64,000 nt of DNA from Holophagales bacterium. Lineage in GTDB: Bacteria > Acidobacteriota > Thermoanaerobaculia > UBA5066. Within the stretch, counting starts at the first letter, position 1, and each line of letters begins with the position of its first letter. Both the position numbers and the translations under genes were made by a program. The stretch is taken from contig JADKBZ010000001.1 of NCBI GenBank assembly GCA_016714815.1, forward strand, positions 62,001-126,000, read 5' to 3'. The notes beneath the pieces were generated by a model. That model was given only the letters and a program-made list of their open reading frames with translations. It did no database searches and was not told the DNA's origin. Positions 1 to 8,579 of this stretch are shown here, piece by piece.

Positions 1-1
1 C

Positions 2-412
2 AAGGACTGGGACCTCGTCATCCAGTGGGGCGAGAAGGCGCTCTCGCTCGAGGCCGACAACGCCTCGCTCTACGGGCTCCTGATGGAGGCCTACAAGGCG
101 AAGGGGAACAAGGAGAAGCTGGCCGAGTACGAGGCCAAGTTCGTCGCGGCCAACCCCGACAAGCCCGAGATCCTCTACAACCAGGCGGTCGACCTCTACA
201 ACAAGGGGAAGTTCAAGGAGGCCGAGCCGATCCTGAGGAAGATCCTCGACGGCGCGCCCGAGTACGCGAACGCGCACTTCCTCCTCGGCATGGCCTGCGT
301 GAACCTCAACAAGATCCCCGACATGAGGAAGCACCTCGGCGAGTACCTCCGGCTCGAGCCGAACGGCAAGGAAGCCGCCACCGCGAAGGAGATGATCGAG
401 GCCTTCAAGTGA
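2..412 (+). CDS. TPR-repeat protein, C-terminal part
   Basis: The reading frame is open from the window edge, so the N-terminus is missing; the 137 visible residues end at TGA. The helix-turn-helix pattern is that of tetratricopeptide repeats: an A-x-LYN-x-A repeat segment is followed by NKGKFKEAEPILRKIL and then a third repeat (YANAHFLLGMACVNLNK). Such repeats form superhelical protein-binding scaffolds. The protein is Lys/Glu-rich and ends shortly after the last repeat. It is followed after 55 bp by the uridine kinase gene, and no functional link is evident. The specific role cannot be told from this fragment. Confidence 0.8.
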   Translation, partial: KDWDLVIQWGEKALSLEADNASLYGLLMEAYKAKGNKEKLAEYEAKFVAANPDKPEILYNQAVDLYNKGKFKEAEPILRKILDGAPEYANAHFLLGMACVNLNKIPDMRKHLGEYLRLEPNGKEAATAKEMIEAFK

Positions 413-467
413 GGCCGGGCGGCGCCGCCCCGGGTTCTCTCCGCGTCCCGTTCGAAGAGAGCCACGC

Positions 468-1088
468 GTGACGACGCCGCCCCTCGTCATCGGCGTCGCC
501 GGAGGGACGGGCTCCGGAAAGACGACCGTCGCCAACGCCATTCGCAACCGCGTGGGAGAGGACCGGATCGCGATCCTCTCCCACGACTGGTACTACCGCG
601 ACTGGGTCGACCTGCCGAAGGACATGCTCGACCAGAAGAACTTCGACCACCCCGATTCCCTCGAGACGGACCTTCTCGTCCGGCACCTGAGGGCCCTGAA
701 AGGGGGGGCGACCGTCGAGGTTCCCGTCTACGACTTCAAGACCCATCGACGCTCGCCCGAGACTCACCGGATGGAGCCGCGCAAGGTCATCCTCGTCGAC
801 GGGATCCTCATCTACGCCGAGCCGGAGCTGAGGAAACTCTTCGACGTGAAGATCTTCGTCGACACCGACGCCGACGTGAGGCTCATCCGCCGCATCCGGC
901 GCGACATCGCCGAACGCGGACGGACGCTCGAAAGCGTCGCGGCCCAGTACGAGTCGACCGTCCGGCCGATGCACCTCGAGTTCGTCGAGCCTTCCAAGCG
1001 CTACGCCGACCTCATCATCCCGGAAGGGGGCGAGAACGCCGTCGCCCTCGAGTTCCTCTTCGCACGCCTCGAGAAGATCCTGGCCTGA
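468..1088 (+). CDS. udk: Uridine kinase (uridine/cytidine monophosphokinase)
   Basis: The 206-residue protein has the usual length for bacterial Udk. It phosphorylates uridine and cytidine with GTP or ATP in pyrimidine salvage in the cytosol. The P-loop GGTGSGKTT lies at about residues 10-18. It is followed by the family motif SHDWYYRD and by FDHPDSLETDLL, which shapes the nucleoside pocket. The VPVYDFKTHRR segment and VILVDGILIY Walker-B-like strand are also present, as is the lid-type RRIRRDIAERGR region. The start is GTG at 468, immediately before the conserved beta-strand LVIGVAGG. Stop at 1086-1088. It appears monocistronic. Confidence 0.95.
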   Translation: MTTPPLVIGVAGGTGSGKTTVANAIRNRVGEDRIAILSHDWYYRDWVDLPKDMLDQKNFDHPDSLETDLLVRHLRALKGGATVEVPVYDFKTHRRSPETHRMEPRKVILVDGILIYAEPELRKLFDVKIFVDTDADVRLIRRIRRDIAERGRTLESVAAQYESTVRPMHLEFVEPSKRYADLIIPEGGENAVALEFLFARLEKILA

Positions 1089-1155
1089 TCACCGCGGACC
1101 TCCCGGGTCGATAATCGCGAATCGAGTTCCGCCGCCGGGGGCGGAGGAGGAAGTC

Positions 1156-2262
1156 ATGTCCATCGCCGTTCGGTTCGTTTCCGGTTCCCTCGTGGATCGC
1201 GAGTTCTCCTTCCCCAAGGAGTTCATCCGGATCGGCGACGCCGAGGGAGTCGACCTGAAGCTCGACCCGGCGCAGCCGGGCGACGGCGGCGCACGCGGCC
1301 GGGTGATCGAGATCTCGCTGGAGGAGGCCGGCCTCCGGGTCCGCTCGGCGGGAGACCGCGAGCTGTCGGCCCAGGGCGAGTTCCCGCTCGACCACGTCGT
1401 CCCCAACGGCGGAGAGGTCCGGTTCGGCGCCTGGGGCCCGGTCTTCACCGTCCGTCACTTCGCGTCGGAAGCCTCGCGGACCGCCGCGGTTTCGGTCTTC
1501 GAATCGAGCGCCACGCGCCGCGCCGACGAGAGCGCCTCGCGGCGGCGGGCCGAGGAGAGCGCCTCGAAGAAGGTCCGGACCGGCCTGACGGCGTCCGGCG
1601 AGAAGCCCGTCGGCCCGAAGACGGTCATGATCATGATCCAGGACGCCCTCTCGAAGGCCCGCGAGCAGGGAGACGCCGGGGTCGTCGAGAAGGGGACCGT
1701 CTTCGTCCGCGAGATCGTCGCCGACACGATCCAGAGCGCGACGCGCTCGCTGAAGATCGGCCTCGCCCTGACCGGCGCGGCCCTCGTCGTCCTCGCCTTC
1801 GCCCTCGGCTTCAACGTCTGGAAGACCCGCCAGACGGTGGAGCGGGTGACCCGCGCCGCCGACGAGAGCGTGCAGGGAGTGAGGAAGGAGCTGGGGGGCC
1901 GGGTCGACGAGATGCGCGCCGAGCGCGACGCACTCGCCGCCGAGTCGGCCGAGGTCGCCCGGAAGATCGGCGAGCTGGAGAAGACCGCCGGCGTGAGCCA
2001 GCAGGCCGTCTCCGAGCTTCGCACCCGCCTCCTCGACGCCGACGCCCGGCGGAGGGACCTCGAAGGGCGGATGCAGCGGGCCCTGACGGCCCTCGAGTCC
2101 GACAAGGCGGCTCTCCAGAAGCAGCTCGCGCAGATGGAGAAGGACCGGGCCGCCGACGGGGCGCGGCAGCAGGAGGAGATCGAGCGGATTCGCCGCGAGG
2201 CCGCCGCTCCCCCGGCCGAGCCCGTCCAGCCGGCGCCGAGCCCCGTACCGGCGCCGCGCTGA
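1156..2262 (+). CDS. FHA-like domain protein with one TM helix and a long coiled coil
   Basis: 368 residues. The start ATG has a strong GAGGAGG Shine-Dalgarno. Residues 1-100 look like a divergent FHA-type beta-sandwich (IRIGDAEGVDLKL, then a run of short strands ending GPVFTVRHF), although the canonical Ser/His phosphothreonine-binding residues are not obvious. A low-complexity Arg/Ala/Glu stretch of duplicated ADESAS/AEESAS units follows at about 115-140. A transmembrane helix lies at about 201-222 (IGLALTGAALVVLAFALGF). A long Ala/Glu/Arg coiled coil spans about 223-345, and the C-terminus is Pro-rich. Only 2 bp separate it from the downstream kinase gene, so the two are probably co-transcribed and may signal together; that pairing is inference. 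Confidence 0.75.
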   Translation: MSIAVRFVSGSLVDREFSFPKEFIRIGDAEGVDLKLDPAQPGDGGARGRVIEISLEEAGLRVRSAGDRELSAQGEFPLDHVVPNGGEVRFGAWGPVFTVRHFASEASRTAAVSVFESSATRRADESASRRRAEESASKKVRTGLTASGEKPVGPKTVMIMIQDALSKAREQGDAGVVEKGTVFVREIVADTIQSATRSLKIGLALTGAALVVLAFALGFNVWKTRQTVERVTRAADESVQGVRKELGGRVDEMRAERDALAAESAEVARKIGELEKTAGVSQQAVSELRTRLLDADARRRDLEGRMQRALTALESDKAALQKQLAQMEKDRAADGARQQEEIERIRREAAAPPAEPVQPAPSPVPAPR

Positions 2263-2264
2263 GC

Positions 2265-3719
2265 GTGATCGTCCGACCGGACCTCGTCCCGGGCTACGAC
2301 ATCGTCGAACGGCTCGGCGTGGGCGGGGTGTCCGGCGTATTCCGGGCGCTCCGGGACGACGACGGCCTGGAGGTCGCGCTCAAGATCACGAGCCTCGCCG
2401 AGCTCGACCCCGAGTTCCGGCCCCAGGAGCGTTTCGAGCGGGAGGCGGAGCTCCTCGCACGCCTCTCCCACCCCGCGCTGCCGCGATTCCACGACTGGGG
2501 CGTCACGCTCGAAGGGTTCGGCTGGATCGCGCTCGAGCTGGTGAAGGGCGTACCGCTCTCGCACTTCGCGCTCCGGCCCGCCTGGGAGCTGATCCCGATC
2601 CTGATCCCGGTGGCCGAGGCGCTCGCGGCCGTGGCGCGCGCCGGCATCGTCCACCGCGACGTCGCCCCCGACAACGTCCTCGTCGTCAACGACGGGGGGC
2701 GATTCGCCCCGAAGCTCATCGACTTCGGCGTCGCCAAGGACCTCTTCGCCGCCGACGCCGCCGGCCTGACGCAGCACGGCGCGTTCCTCGGAAAGCTCCT
2801 CTACGCGCCCCCCGAGCAGCTCCTCGGCCTTCCGAAAGGGCAGACGCTCGACTTCCGCGCCGACATCTACTCCTTTGGCCTGATGACCTGGGAGCTCTTC
2901 GCCGGCCGGCCCGCCATCACCGCCGAGCTCCTCCCGGACGTCGTGAACGCCCACCTCGCGCGCGCCTGGCCGAGGCTCTCGATTCCGGACGCGCGCGGGG
3001 GGCCGGCTCCGCGGCTCGTCGACCTCGTCGAGAGGATGACCGCCCGCCGCCGCGAGGACCGCCCCTCCTCCTGGGAGGAGGTCGTCGCCGGGCTCTGGCA
3101 GGCGCTCGACGAGACGCGACCCGTTTCGCGCGAGCTGGCGGAGAGGCGGGCCGAGCTCTCTCCGTTCGGTGAGGAGCGACCCCTCGCGCACGGGGCGGAC
3201 GCGGATTCCGTCGAAGCCGGGGAGAACGACCGGAACCCGTTTCCGGAGGCGAGCGCTCCCCTCTACGAGGAGGCCCCGTCCCTCGAGCCCGCCGCGCGGC
3301 TCCTCACGCGCGAGCTCTTCTTCGGCCGGGTCGTCCTCTTCCTCGGCGCGGCGGCGTTCGTCGGCTCTCTCGCGTTCGCCCTCCACGTCGTCATCTCCGC
3401 GCCCGAGGCGCCCGCCACCGTCGGCGCCGCAGCGCCCGGGGCCACGGGGTCTCCCCGCGCCCGCCCCGCCGGCGAATCCGTCCCCCCGGGGCGCCTCCTC
3501 GTCGCTCTCGTTCCGGAGGGTTTCCTCGAGGAGGTCACGAGCCTCTCCGGGCGCCGCGTGTCCGGCCCCGAGCCTCTTCCCGCCGACCTCACGCTCCCGC
3601 CCGGGTCGTACCGCGCCATCCTCACCCACGCCGCGGGCGGCTGCGCGATGACGCTCTCGTTCGAGATCCGGTCGGGGAAGACGACGCGCGTCCTGGAGAG
3701 CTGCCTCGACCGGGAGTGA
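2265..3719 (+). CDS. Membrane-anchored Ser/Thr protein kinase (PknB type)
   Basis: 484 residues with a GTG start 2 bp after the preceding stop. The Hanks-type kinase domain covers about residues 10-275: glycine loop LGVGGVSG at 17-24, catalytic Lys in VALKIT at 40, HRDVAPDNVL catalytic loop near 130, DFGVAK near 153, then APPEQ activation-segment end and DIYSFGLMTWEL. A Pro/Glu-rich linker leads to a transmembrane helix at about 351-375. The remaining ~110 residues would be outside the cytoplasm and include a short beta-rich region and CAMTLSFEIR near the end. It probably phosphorylates proteins on Ser/Thr; the neighbouring FHA-like gene is a plausible partner. Its stop lies 6 bp from the convergent pilT-like stop. 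Confidence 0.9.
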   Translation: MIVRPDLVPGYDIVERLGVGGVSGVFRALRDDDGLEVALKITSLAELDPEFRPQERFEREAELLARLSHPALPRFHDWGVTLEGFGWIALELVKGVPLSHFALRPAWELIPILIPVAEALAAVARAGIVHRDVAPDNVLVVNDGGRFAPKLIDFGVAKDLFAADAAGLTQHGAFLGKLLYAPPEQLLGLPKGQTLDFRADIYSFGLMTWELFAGRPAITAELLPDVVNAHLARAWPRLSIPDARGGPAPRLVDLVERMTARRREDRPSSWEEVVAGLWQALDETRPVSRELAERRAELSPFGEERPLAHGADADSVEAGENDRNPFPEASAPLYEEAPSLEPAARLLTRELFFGRVVLFLGAAAFVGSLAFALHVVISAPEAPATVGAAAPGATGSPRARPAGESVPPGRLLVALVPEGFLEEVTSLSGRRVSGPEPLPADLTLPPGSYRAILTHAAGGCAMTLSFEIRSGKTTRVLESCLDRE

Positions 3720-3725
3720 GGCGGG

Positions 3726-4970
3726 CTACCTGAGGAGCGCCGCGAGGTCGTCGGGGTGCGCCGACCGGAGGCGCGCCTCGGCCTCGGTGATCGTCCCCGC
3801 CTTCACGAGGCGCGCGAGCGAGTCTTCCATCGTCATCATCCCGAAGCGCCGCCCGAGCGTCAGCTCGGTGTGGAGCTGGTGGAACGACCCCTTCCGGAGG
3901 TGCGCGCGGACGCCGTCGGTGGCGACGAGGACCTCCGTCGCCACGACCCGCCCCTTGCCGTCGGCGCGCGGGACGAGCTGCTGGCAGACGACCGCCGAGA
4001 GGGCGAGCGAGAGCTGCTGCCGCACCGTCGACTGCTGCTCGGCGGGGAAGATGTCGGTGATCCGGTTCGCCGTCTGCGGCACGTCGTTCGTGTGGAGCGT
4101 CGCCAGGACGAGGTGCCCCGTCTCGGCGGCCGTCAGCGCCGCCCGCGTCGTCTCCAGGTCGCGCATCTCGCCGACGAGGATCACGTCGGGGTCCTGCCGG
4201 AGGGCGGCGACGAGCGCCGCGGCGAACGTGGGCGCGTCGGCGCCGATCTCCACCTGCTCCACGATCGACGTCCCGTGGGCGTGCTCGTACTCGACCGGGT
4301 CCTCGATCGTCACGACGTGCCGCCGCGAGGTCCGGTTGATCCGGTCGACGAGGGCGGCGAGCGTCGTCGTCTTTCCCGATCCGGTCGCGCCCGTCACGAG
4401 GACGAGCCCCCGCGCGGCCTTCGTCAGCTCGTAGAGCGAGTCGGGGAGCCCGAGCTCGGAGAGAGGCGGAATCCTCTTCGGCAGGACCCGGATCGCCGCG
4501 GCCGTCCCCCCGCGCGTCCGATGGAGGTTCACGCGGAAGCGGCCGAGCGGGTCGATCCGCAGGGAGAGGTCGATCGCCTCCCCTTCCGCGAAGCGCCGGC
4601 GCCGGTCGGCCGAGAGCGACGGGGAGAGGAGGTCCCAGGCGTCCGTCCGGTTGAACCGCTCGGCCCCCGGCCCCGCGAGCGGCTCGAGCGCTCCGTGGAG
4701 CCTGAGGACGGGCGCCGAGCCCGGCACGAGGAGGAGGTCGGTCCCCCCTCGCCGCACCGTCTCCGCCAGGAGCGCCGTCAGCCGGGGAGAGATCCCGCCG
4801 TCCGCGACGAGGGGCCCCGGGCCCCCGGACGAGAAGGCGGGCGGAAGCTCGTCGCCGCGGACGTGCTCGAGAAGCGGGGAATCGCCGCTCGCGTCGCCGC
4901 TCCCCGGTTCTCCCGAGGAGTTCAGCGACCGGATCAGCCGGTTCAGGTCGTCGGTCTCCACTCGGTCCAC
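3726..4970 (-). CDS. PilT/PilU-type twitching ATPase
   Basis: 414 residues on the minus strand, GTG start. It belongs to the GspE/PilT secretion ATPase superfamily, whose PilT branch powers type IV pilus retraction. Walker A is GATGSGKTTT (about residues 200-210). The Asp box (VTIEDPVEYEHAHG), Walker B (DPDVILVGEMRDLETTRAAL) and His box (HLVLATLHTND) are all present and well conserved. Compared with typical PilT (about 345-370 residues) it has an extra ~70-residue N-terminal region with RSLNSSGEPGSGDASGDSP, likely disordered. No pilin genes lie beside it, so PilT versus PilU cannot be decided. It is divergent from tyrS, with 69 bp between the two starts. Confidence 0.9.
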   Translation of the reverse strand: MDRVETDDLNRLIRSLNSSGEPGSGDASGDSPLLEHVRGDELPPAFSSGGPGPLVADGGISPRLTALLAETVRRGGTDLLLVPGSAPVLRLHGALEPLAGPGAERFNRTDAWDLLSPSLSADRRRRFAEGEAIDLSLRIDPLGRFRVNLHRTRGGTAAAIRVLPKRIPPLSELGLPDSLYELTKAARGLVLVTGATGSGKTTTLAALVDRINRTSRRHVVTIEDPVEYEHAHGTSIVEQVEIGADAPTFAAALVAALRQDPDVILVGEMRDLETTRAALTAAETGHLVLATLHTNDVPQTANRITDIFPAEQQSTVRQQLSLALSAVVCQQLVPRADGKGRVVATEVLVATDGVRAHLRKGSFHQLHTELTLGRRFGMMTMEDSLARLVKAGTITEAEARLRSAHPDDLAALLR

Positions 4971-5039
4971 TCGCGGAGTCTACGGACGGCGCGGGCTCTT
5001 CGTCGCGGCCCGGGAGGCCGGACCACTAGAATCCACCCC

Positions 5040-6275
5040 GTGCCGAACTTCCCTCCCGTCCCCGAACAGCTCGAGCTCCTCCTCAAGGGTGTCGAGACCT
5101 GCGTCCAGAAAGACGAGCTCGCCGCGAAGCTGGAAGCCTCCCGAAAGAGCGGCAAGCCGCTCCGCGTCAAGACCGGCTTCGACCCCTCCGCACCCGACCT
5201 CCACCTCGGCCACACCGTCGTCTTCCGGAAGATGCGCCACTTCCAGGAGCTGGGGCACGAGGTCGTCTTCCTCATCGGCGACTTCACCGGCCTCATCGGC
5301 GACCCGACCGGCAAGAAGACGACCCGGCCCCAGCTGACGAAGGACGAGGTCCTCGCCAACGCCGAGACCTACAAGGCGCAGGTCTTCAAGATCCTCGACC
5401 GCGAGACGACCGTCGTCGACTTCAACTCCCGCTGGCTCGGCGCCCTCGGCGCCGACGGGCTCGTCCGCCTCGCCGGGCGCTACACCGTCGCCCAGCTCCT
5501 CGAGCGGGACGACTTCTCCAAGCGCTTCAAGGCGGGCCAGCCGATCTCCGTCCACGAGCTCCTCTACCCGCTCTGCCAGGGCTACGACTCCGTCGCCCTC
5601 GAGGCCGACGTCGAGCTCGGCGGCACCGACCAGCTCTTCAACCTCCTCGTCGGCCGCGAGCTGATGCGAAGCTACGGCCTCGCGCCCCAGTGCGTCCTGA
5701 CGACGCCGCTCCTCGTCGGCCTCGACGGCGTGGAGAAGATGTCGAAGTCGCTCGGCAACCACGTCGGCATCAACGAGCCGCCCGACGAGATCTTCGGCAA
5801 GGTGATGTCCGTCTCCGACGACATGATGTGGAGCTGGTGGACCTACCTGACCGACCTCTTCCCGCACGACATCGAGGCGCTGAAGGCCGCCGTCGCCTCG
5901 GGCGCAAAGCACCCCAAGCGGGTGAAGATGGACCTCGCCCGCCAGCTCGTCACCGACTTCCACGGCGCCGACGCCGCCGCGACCGCCGAGGCCGAGTTCG
6001 AACGCCGCTACGCGAAGGCGGAAGGGCCGGTCAAGGCCGAGACCGTCGCCCTTCCCGACCCCGCTCCCGCCGACGTCGCCTCGCTCCTGGCCGCGCTCGG
6101 CCTCGCCGCCAGCAAGAACGTCGCGCGGCAGAAGGTGAAGGAAGGGGCCGTCTCCCTCTCGGAGGACGGCGTCACGTTCACGAAGGTCGACAACCCGGCG
6201 GAACCGTTCGCGATCCCGGCCGGGGCCGCGCGGTACGTGCGGCTCGGCAAGCGCTTCCTGCGCGTCACGGGGTAG
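5040..6275 (+). CDS. tyrS: Tyrosyl-tRNA synthetase
   Basis: 411 residues, class I synthetase that charges tRNA-Tyr. The HIGH-type signature is HLGH in PDLHLGHTVVF (about residues 45-55). The tyrosine pocket segment ELGGTDQLFNLLVGR and the KMSKSLGN motif (about 235) are intact. A C-terminal S4 RNA-binding domain is visible (ASKNVARQKVKEGAV ... VRLGKRFLRV). The open frame continues far upstream, but GTG at 5040 matches the family N-terminus (VPNFPPVPEQLELLLKG) and falls just after the divergent gene's promoter space. The domain spacing resembles the TyrZ-like subgroup. No T-box leader fits in the 69-bp upstream gap. The next gene, tyrA-like, also belongs to tyrosine metabolism. Confidence 0.95.
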   Translation: MPNFPPVPEQLELLLKGVETCVQKDELAAKLEASRKSGKPLRVKTGFDPSAPDLHLGHTVVFRKMRHFQELGHEVVFLIGDFTGLIGDPTGKKTTRPQLTKDEVLANAETYKAQVFKILDRETTVVDFNSRWLGALGADGLVRLAGRYTVAQLLERDDFSKRFKAGQPISVHELLYPLCQGYDSVALEADVELGGTDQLFNLLVGRELMRSYGLAPQCVLTTPLLVGLDGVEKMSKSLGNHVGINEPPDEIFGKVMSVSDDMMWSWWTYLTDLFPHDIEALKAAVASGAKHPKRVKMDLARQLVTDFHGADAAATAEAEFERRYAKAEGPVKAETVALPDPAPADVASLLAALGLAASKNVARQKVKEGAVSLSEDGVTFTKVDNPAEPFAIPAGAARYVRLGKRFLRVTG

Positions 6276-6314
6276 ACCCTGGCGGCGCGCGACAGCGCCC
6301 GCGGGCGCGCGGCC

Positions 6315-7148
6315 GTGAAGAAGGTCCTCCTCGTCGGCGGTGCCGGCCGGATGGGGAGGATCCTCGCGCGCGCCTTCCGCTCCGCCGGGCACGCCGTCGC
6401 GATCCACGACCCGGGACGGCGGCTCCCCGGCTTCCCCTCCGTCCCTCTCGAGACCGCCGCGGCCGCCGACGCCGTCGTCGTCTCCGTCTCCCTCGAGGCG
6501 ACGCCGGCCGTCCTCGCCGAGCTCTTCTCCCTCTCGCCCCCCGGACTCGTCCTCGACGTGGCGAGCGTAAAAGGCCCCGTCCTTCCCCTCTACGCCGGCG
6601 CGGTCCGCCGCGGCCTCTCCGTCGCCTCCGTCCACCCGATGTTCGGCCCCGGCGTCCGGTCGCTCGAAGGGCAGAACCTCATCGTCTGCGACGCGGGCGA
6701 TCCTTCCGCCACGCGCGCCGCCACCCGGCTCTTCGCCGGCCACGGGCTGAAGGTCGCGACGATGCCGATCGGCGCCCACGACCCCTGGATCGCCCGGACG
6801 CTCGGCCTCGCCCACCTCCTCTCGCTCCTCGCCGGCTCGGTCCTCGCGCGCGAGGGGGTGAAGGTGAAGAGCCTCGACGGCCTCGCCTCGACGAGCTTCC
6901 GCAACCTCTGCCTCCTCGCCGCCCCGATCCTCCACCAGGCTCCCGACCTGACGCTCCCGATCCAGGCACTCAACCCCGCGACGCCCGCCCTCTTCGACCT
7001 CCTCGCCAGCGAGCTCGCCTCGTGGAGGGCGCTCGTGGAGGGCAACGACCTCGCCCCGTTCGAGAAGAAGCTCGCCGAGGCGAGCGCCGTCCTCTCCCCG
7101 CCCGTCAGCGCGGCGAAGGCCCGGGGCCGGAGCCGCCGGACCCGCTGA
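6315..7148 (+). CDS. Prephenate dehydrogenase-like protein (TyrA family)
   Basis: 277 residues, GTG start at 6315, 39 bp after tyrS. The N-terminal Rossmann motif VGGAGRMGRILARAF (about residues 7-21) resembles the GGxGxMG of TyrA dehydrogenases rather than the GxGxxG of most relatives. HPMFGPGVRSLEGQN (about 100-114) matches the conserved substrate/nucleotide region of prephenate dehydrogenases. The C-terminal half is helical, as in the family dimerisation domain. There is no chorismate mutase or ACT domain. The likely reaction is NAD(P)-dependent oxidative decarboxylation of prephenate to 4-hydroxyphenylpyruvate, which fits its place beside tyrS; arogenate specificity is possible. The last 44 bp overlap the convergent gluQ gene. 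Confidence 0.8.
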   Translation: MKKVLLVGGAGRMGRILARAFRSAGHAVAIHDPGRRLPGFPSVPLETAAAADAVVVSVSLEATPAVLAELFSLSPPGLVLDVASVKGPVLPLYAGAVRRGLSVASVHPMFGPGVRSLEGQNLIVCDAGDPSATRAATRLFAGHGLKVATMPIGAHDPWIARTLGLAHLLSLLAGSVLAREGVKVKSLDGLASTSFRNLCLLAAPILHQAPDLTLPIQALNPATPALFDLLASELASWRALVEGNDLAPFEKKLAEASAVLSPPVSAAKARGRSRRTR

Positions 7149-8086
7149 CGGTCCCGGTTCCGACGAAGACCGTCCCGCTCGCGTCGGCCCGGAGCGGCCC
7201 CGCCGGAACGAGCGACGGGTCGAACCTCCGCGCCGCCTCGCCGAGCATCTCCCCCGGCGCCCCTTCCTCGACCTCCTGGCCGAGGAGGCGCAGCGCGAGC
7301 GCCAGCGTCGCGCGCACCCGCCGTTCGTCGAGAGTCGCCAGCGGCAGCGCCCCGTCGCGCTTGCCGAGCTTCTTCCCGTCGGGGCCGAGGACGAGCGGCA
7401 GGTGGGCGTACGCCGGAGTCGGCAGGCCGAGCGCCCGCTGCAGCGTGATCTGCCGCGCGGTCGACGACAGGAGGTCCCCGCCGCGGACGACCTCCGTCAC
7501 CCCCTGCAGCCCGTCGTCCACGACGACGGCGAGCTGGTAGGCGAAGGGCCCGTCCGCGCGCCGCACGACGAAATCCCCCACCGCACGAGCGACTTCCTCC
7601 TCGATTCGCCCCCGGACCCGGTCCGCAAAGGAGACCATCCCCTCCGGCACCCGGAAGCGCACCGCCCGCGCCACGCGCCACGCGGCAAGCCCGCCCCGGC
7701 ACGTTCCGGCGTAGACCGCTCCCCCGCCGTCGACCGGGTCGGAAACGTCGGGAGCCCCCGCGGCCCGCGCCACCTCCGCCCGCGTGCAGCCGCAGTCGTA
7801 CGCGAGCCCCGCCGCCCGCAGCCGCGAGAGCGCCTCCTCGTAGAGCGCCGTCCGTTCCGACTGGACCGCAACATCACCGTCCCCCGTCAGCCCGTACCGC
7901 TCCAGGGCCCGCAGGATCTCCTCCGCGGCCCCCGGAACGACCCGCGGCCCGTCGAGGTCCTCCATCCGGACGAGCCACTCCCCCCCCGCGCTCCTGGCCG
8001 AAAGCCACGACCCGACGGCCGCCACGAGGCTCCCCACGTGGAGAGGCCCGGTCGGCGACGGGGCGAAGCGGCCACGGGCTCACCAC
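7105..8086 (-). CDS. gluQ: Glutamyl-Q tRNA(Asp) synthetase, apparent N-terminal frameshift
   Basis: The product resembles GluQRS, the GluRS catalytic-core paralogue that loads glutamate on queuosine 34 of tRNA-Asp. It has the zinc site (YDCGCTRAEV ... YAGTCRGG), the VVRGGDLLSSTARQ segment, and KLGKRDG in place of KMSKS. It lacks an anticodon-binding domain, as the family does. The continuous frame from GTG 8037 begins at HVGSLVA. The preceding codons clearly encode RGRFAPSPTGPL, the essential HIGH-region motif, but a TGA lies just upstream in that frame. Deleting one base from the GGG at 8076-8078 joins this frame to tandem GTG codons at 8081-8086 (VVSRGRFAPSPTG). This is either a recent mutation or a homopolymer sequencing error. 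The 3' end overlaps tyrA by 44 bp. Confidence 0.8.
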
Positions 8087-8228
8087 GGTTTCCGGCCTCC
8101 CTCGGGCCCGAAGGGCCCAGAAGGCGAGGTTAGCGCAGCCGGACCCCTCGCTTGACGCTGCGGTGCAGGGTCTCCTAGACTCCGCGTTCCGCGCGGGTCT
8201 CGCCGCGAGGGTGTTCTTTCGAAGACGT

Positions 8229-8304
<76 letters not shown>

Positions 8305-8401
8305 TCGATCCTTCCCCGCCGTCAATTCAAAGAGTTGGCGGCGTTCTTCTTTTCTGTCGCCATCACCGCCTGCCCCGTTCCGGACTCGACAACGTTCGTT
8401 C

Positions 8402-8485
8402 TGTCGGTTTTCACGACCTATGGACCCCCTGACGCCGGGTTTCTCACGACCTTTCCCCCCCTGAGGGGGTAGGTTTTCCACGACC
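8402..8485 (+). repeat. IS21 copy 1 left end: terminal inverted repeat and subterminal direct repeats
   Basis: The terminal repeat occupies 8402-8428. Three direct repeats of the pattern TTTYCACGACCT followed by a C-run lie at about 8408, 8443 and 8473. Multiple end repeats of this kind serve as transposase binding sites in IS21 elements (family knowledge). The right end at 11046-11094 contains the terminal repeat plus one further related unit, TTTTTCACGATCATTCCCCC in reverse complement. Confidence 0.85.
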
Positions 8486-8579
8486 TTTCCCCCCTTCGCG
8501 GTGACCGGGGTCGCCGCCTCGCGTGACGGGACAGAACGGGAGACCCTCCGTGCCCCGAAGCGTCGGGTACGGAGGACCG

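Noticed and set aside
4971..5039. T-box or other leader in front of tyrS
   Set aside because: Only 69 bp separate the divergent starts, too short for a T-box, and no specifier stem or TGGNACC motif is present.
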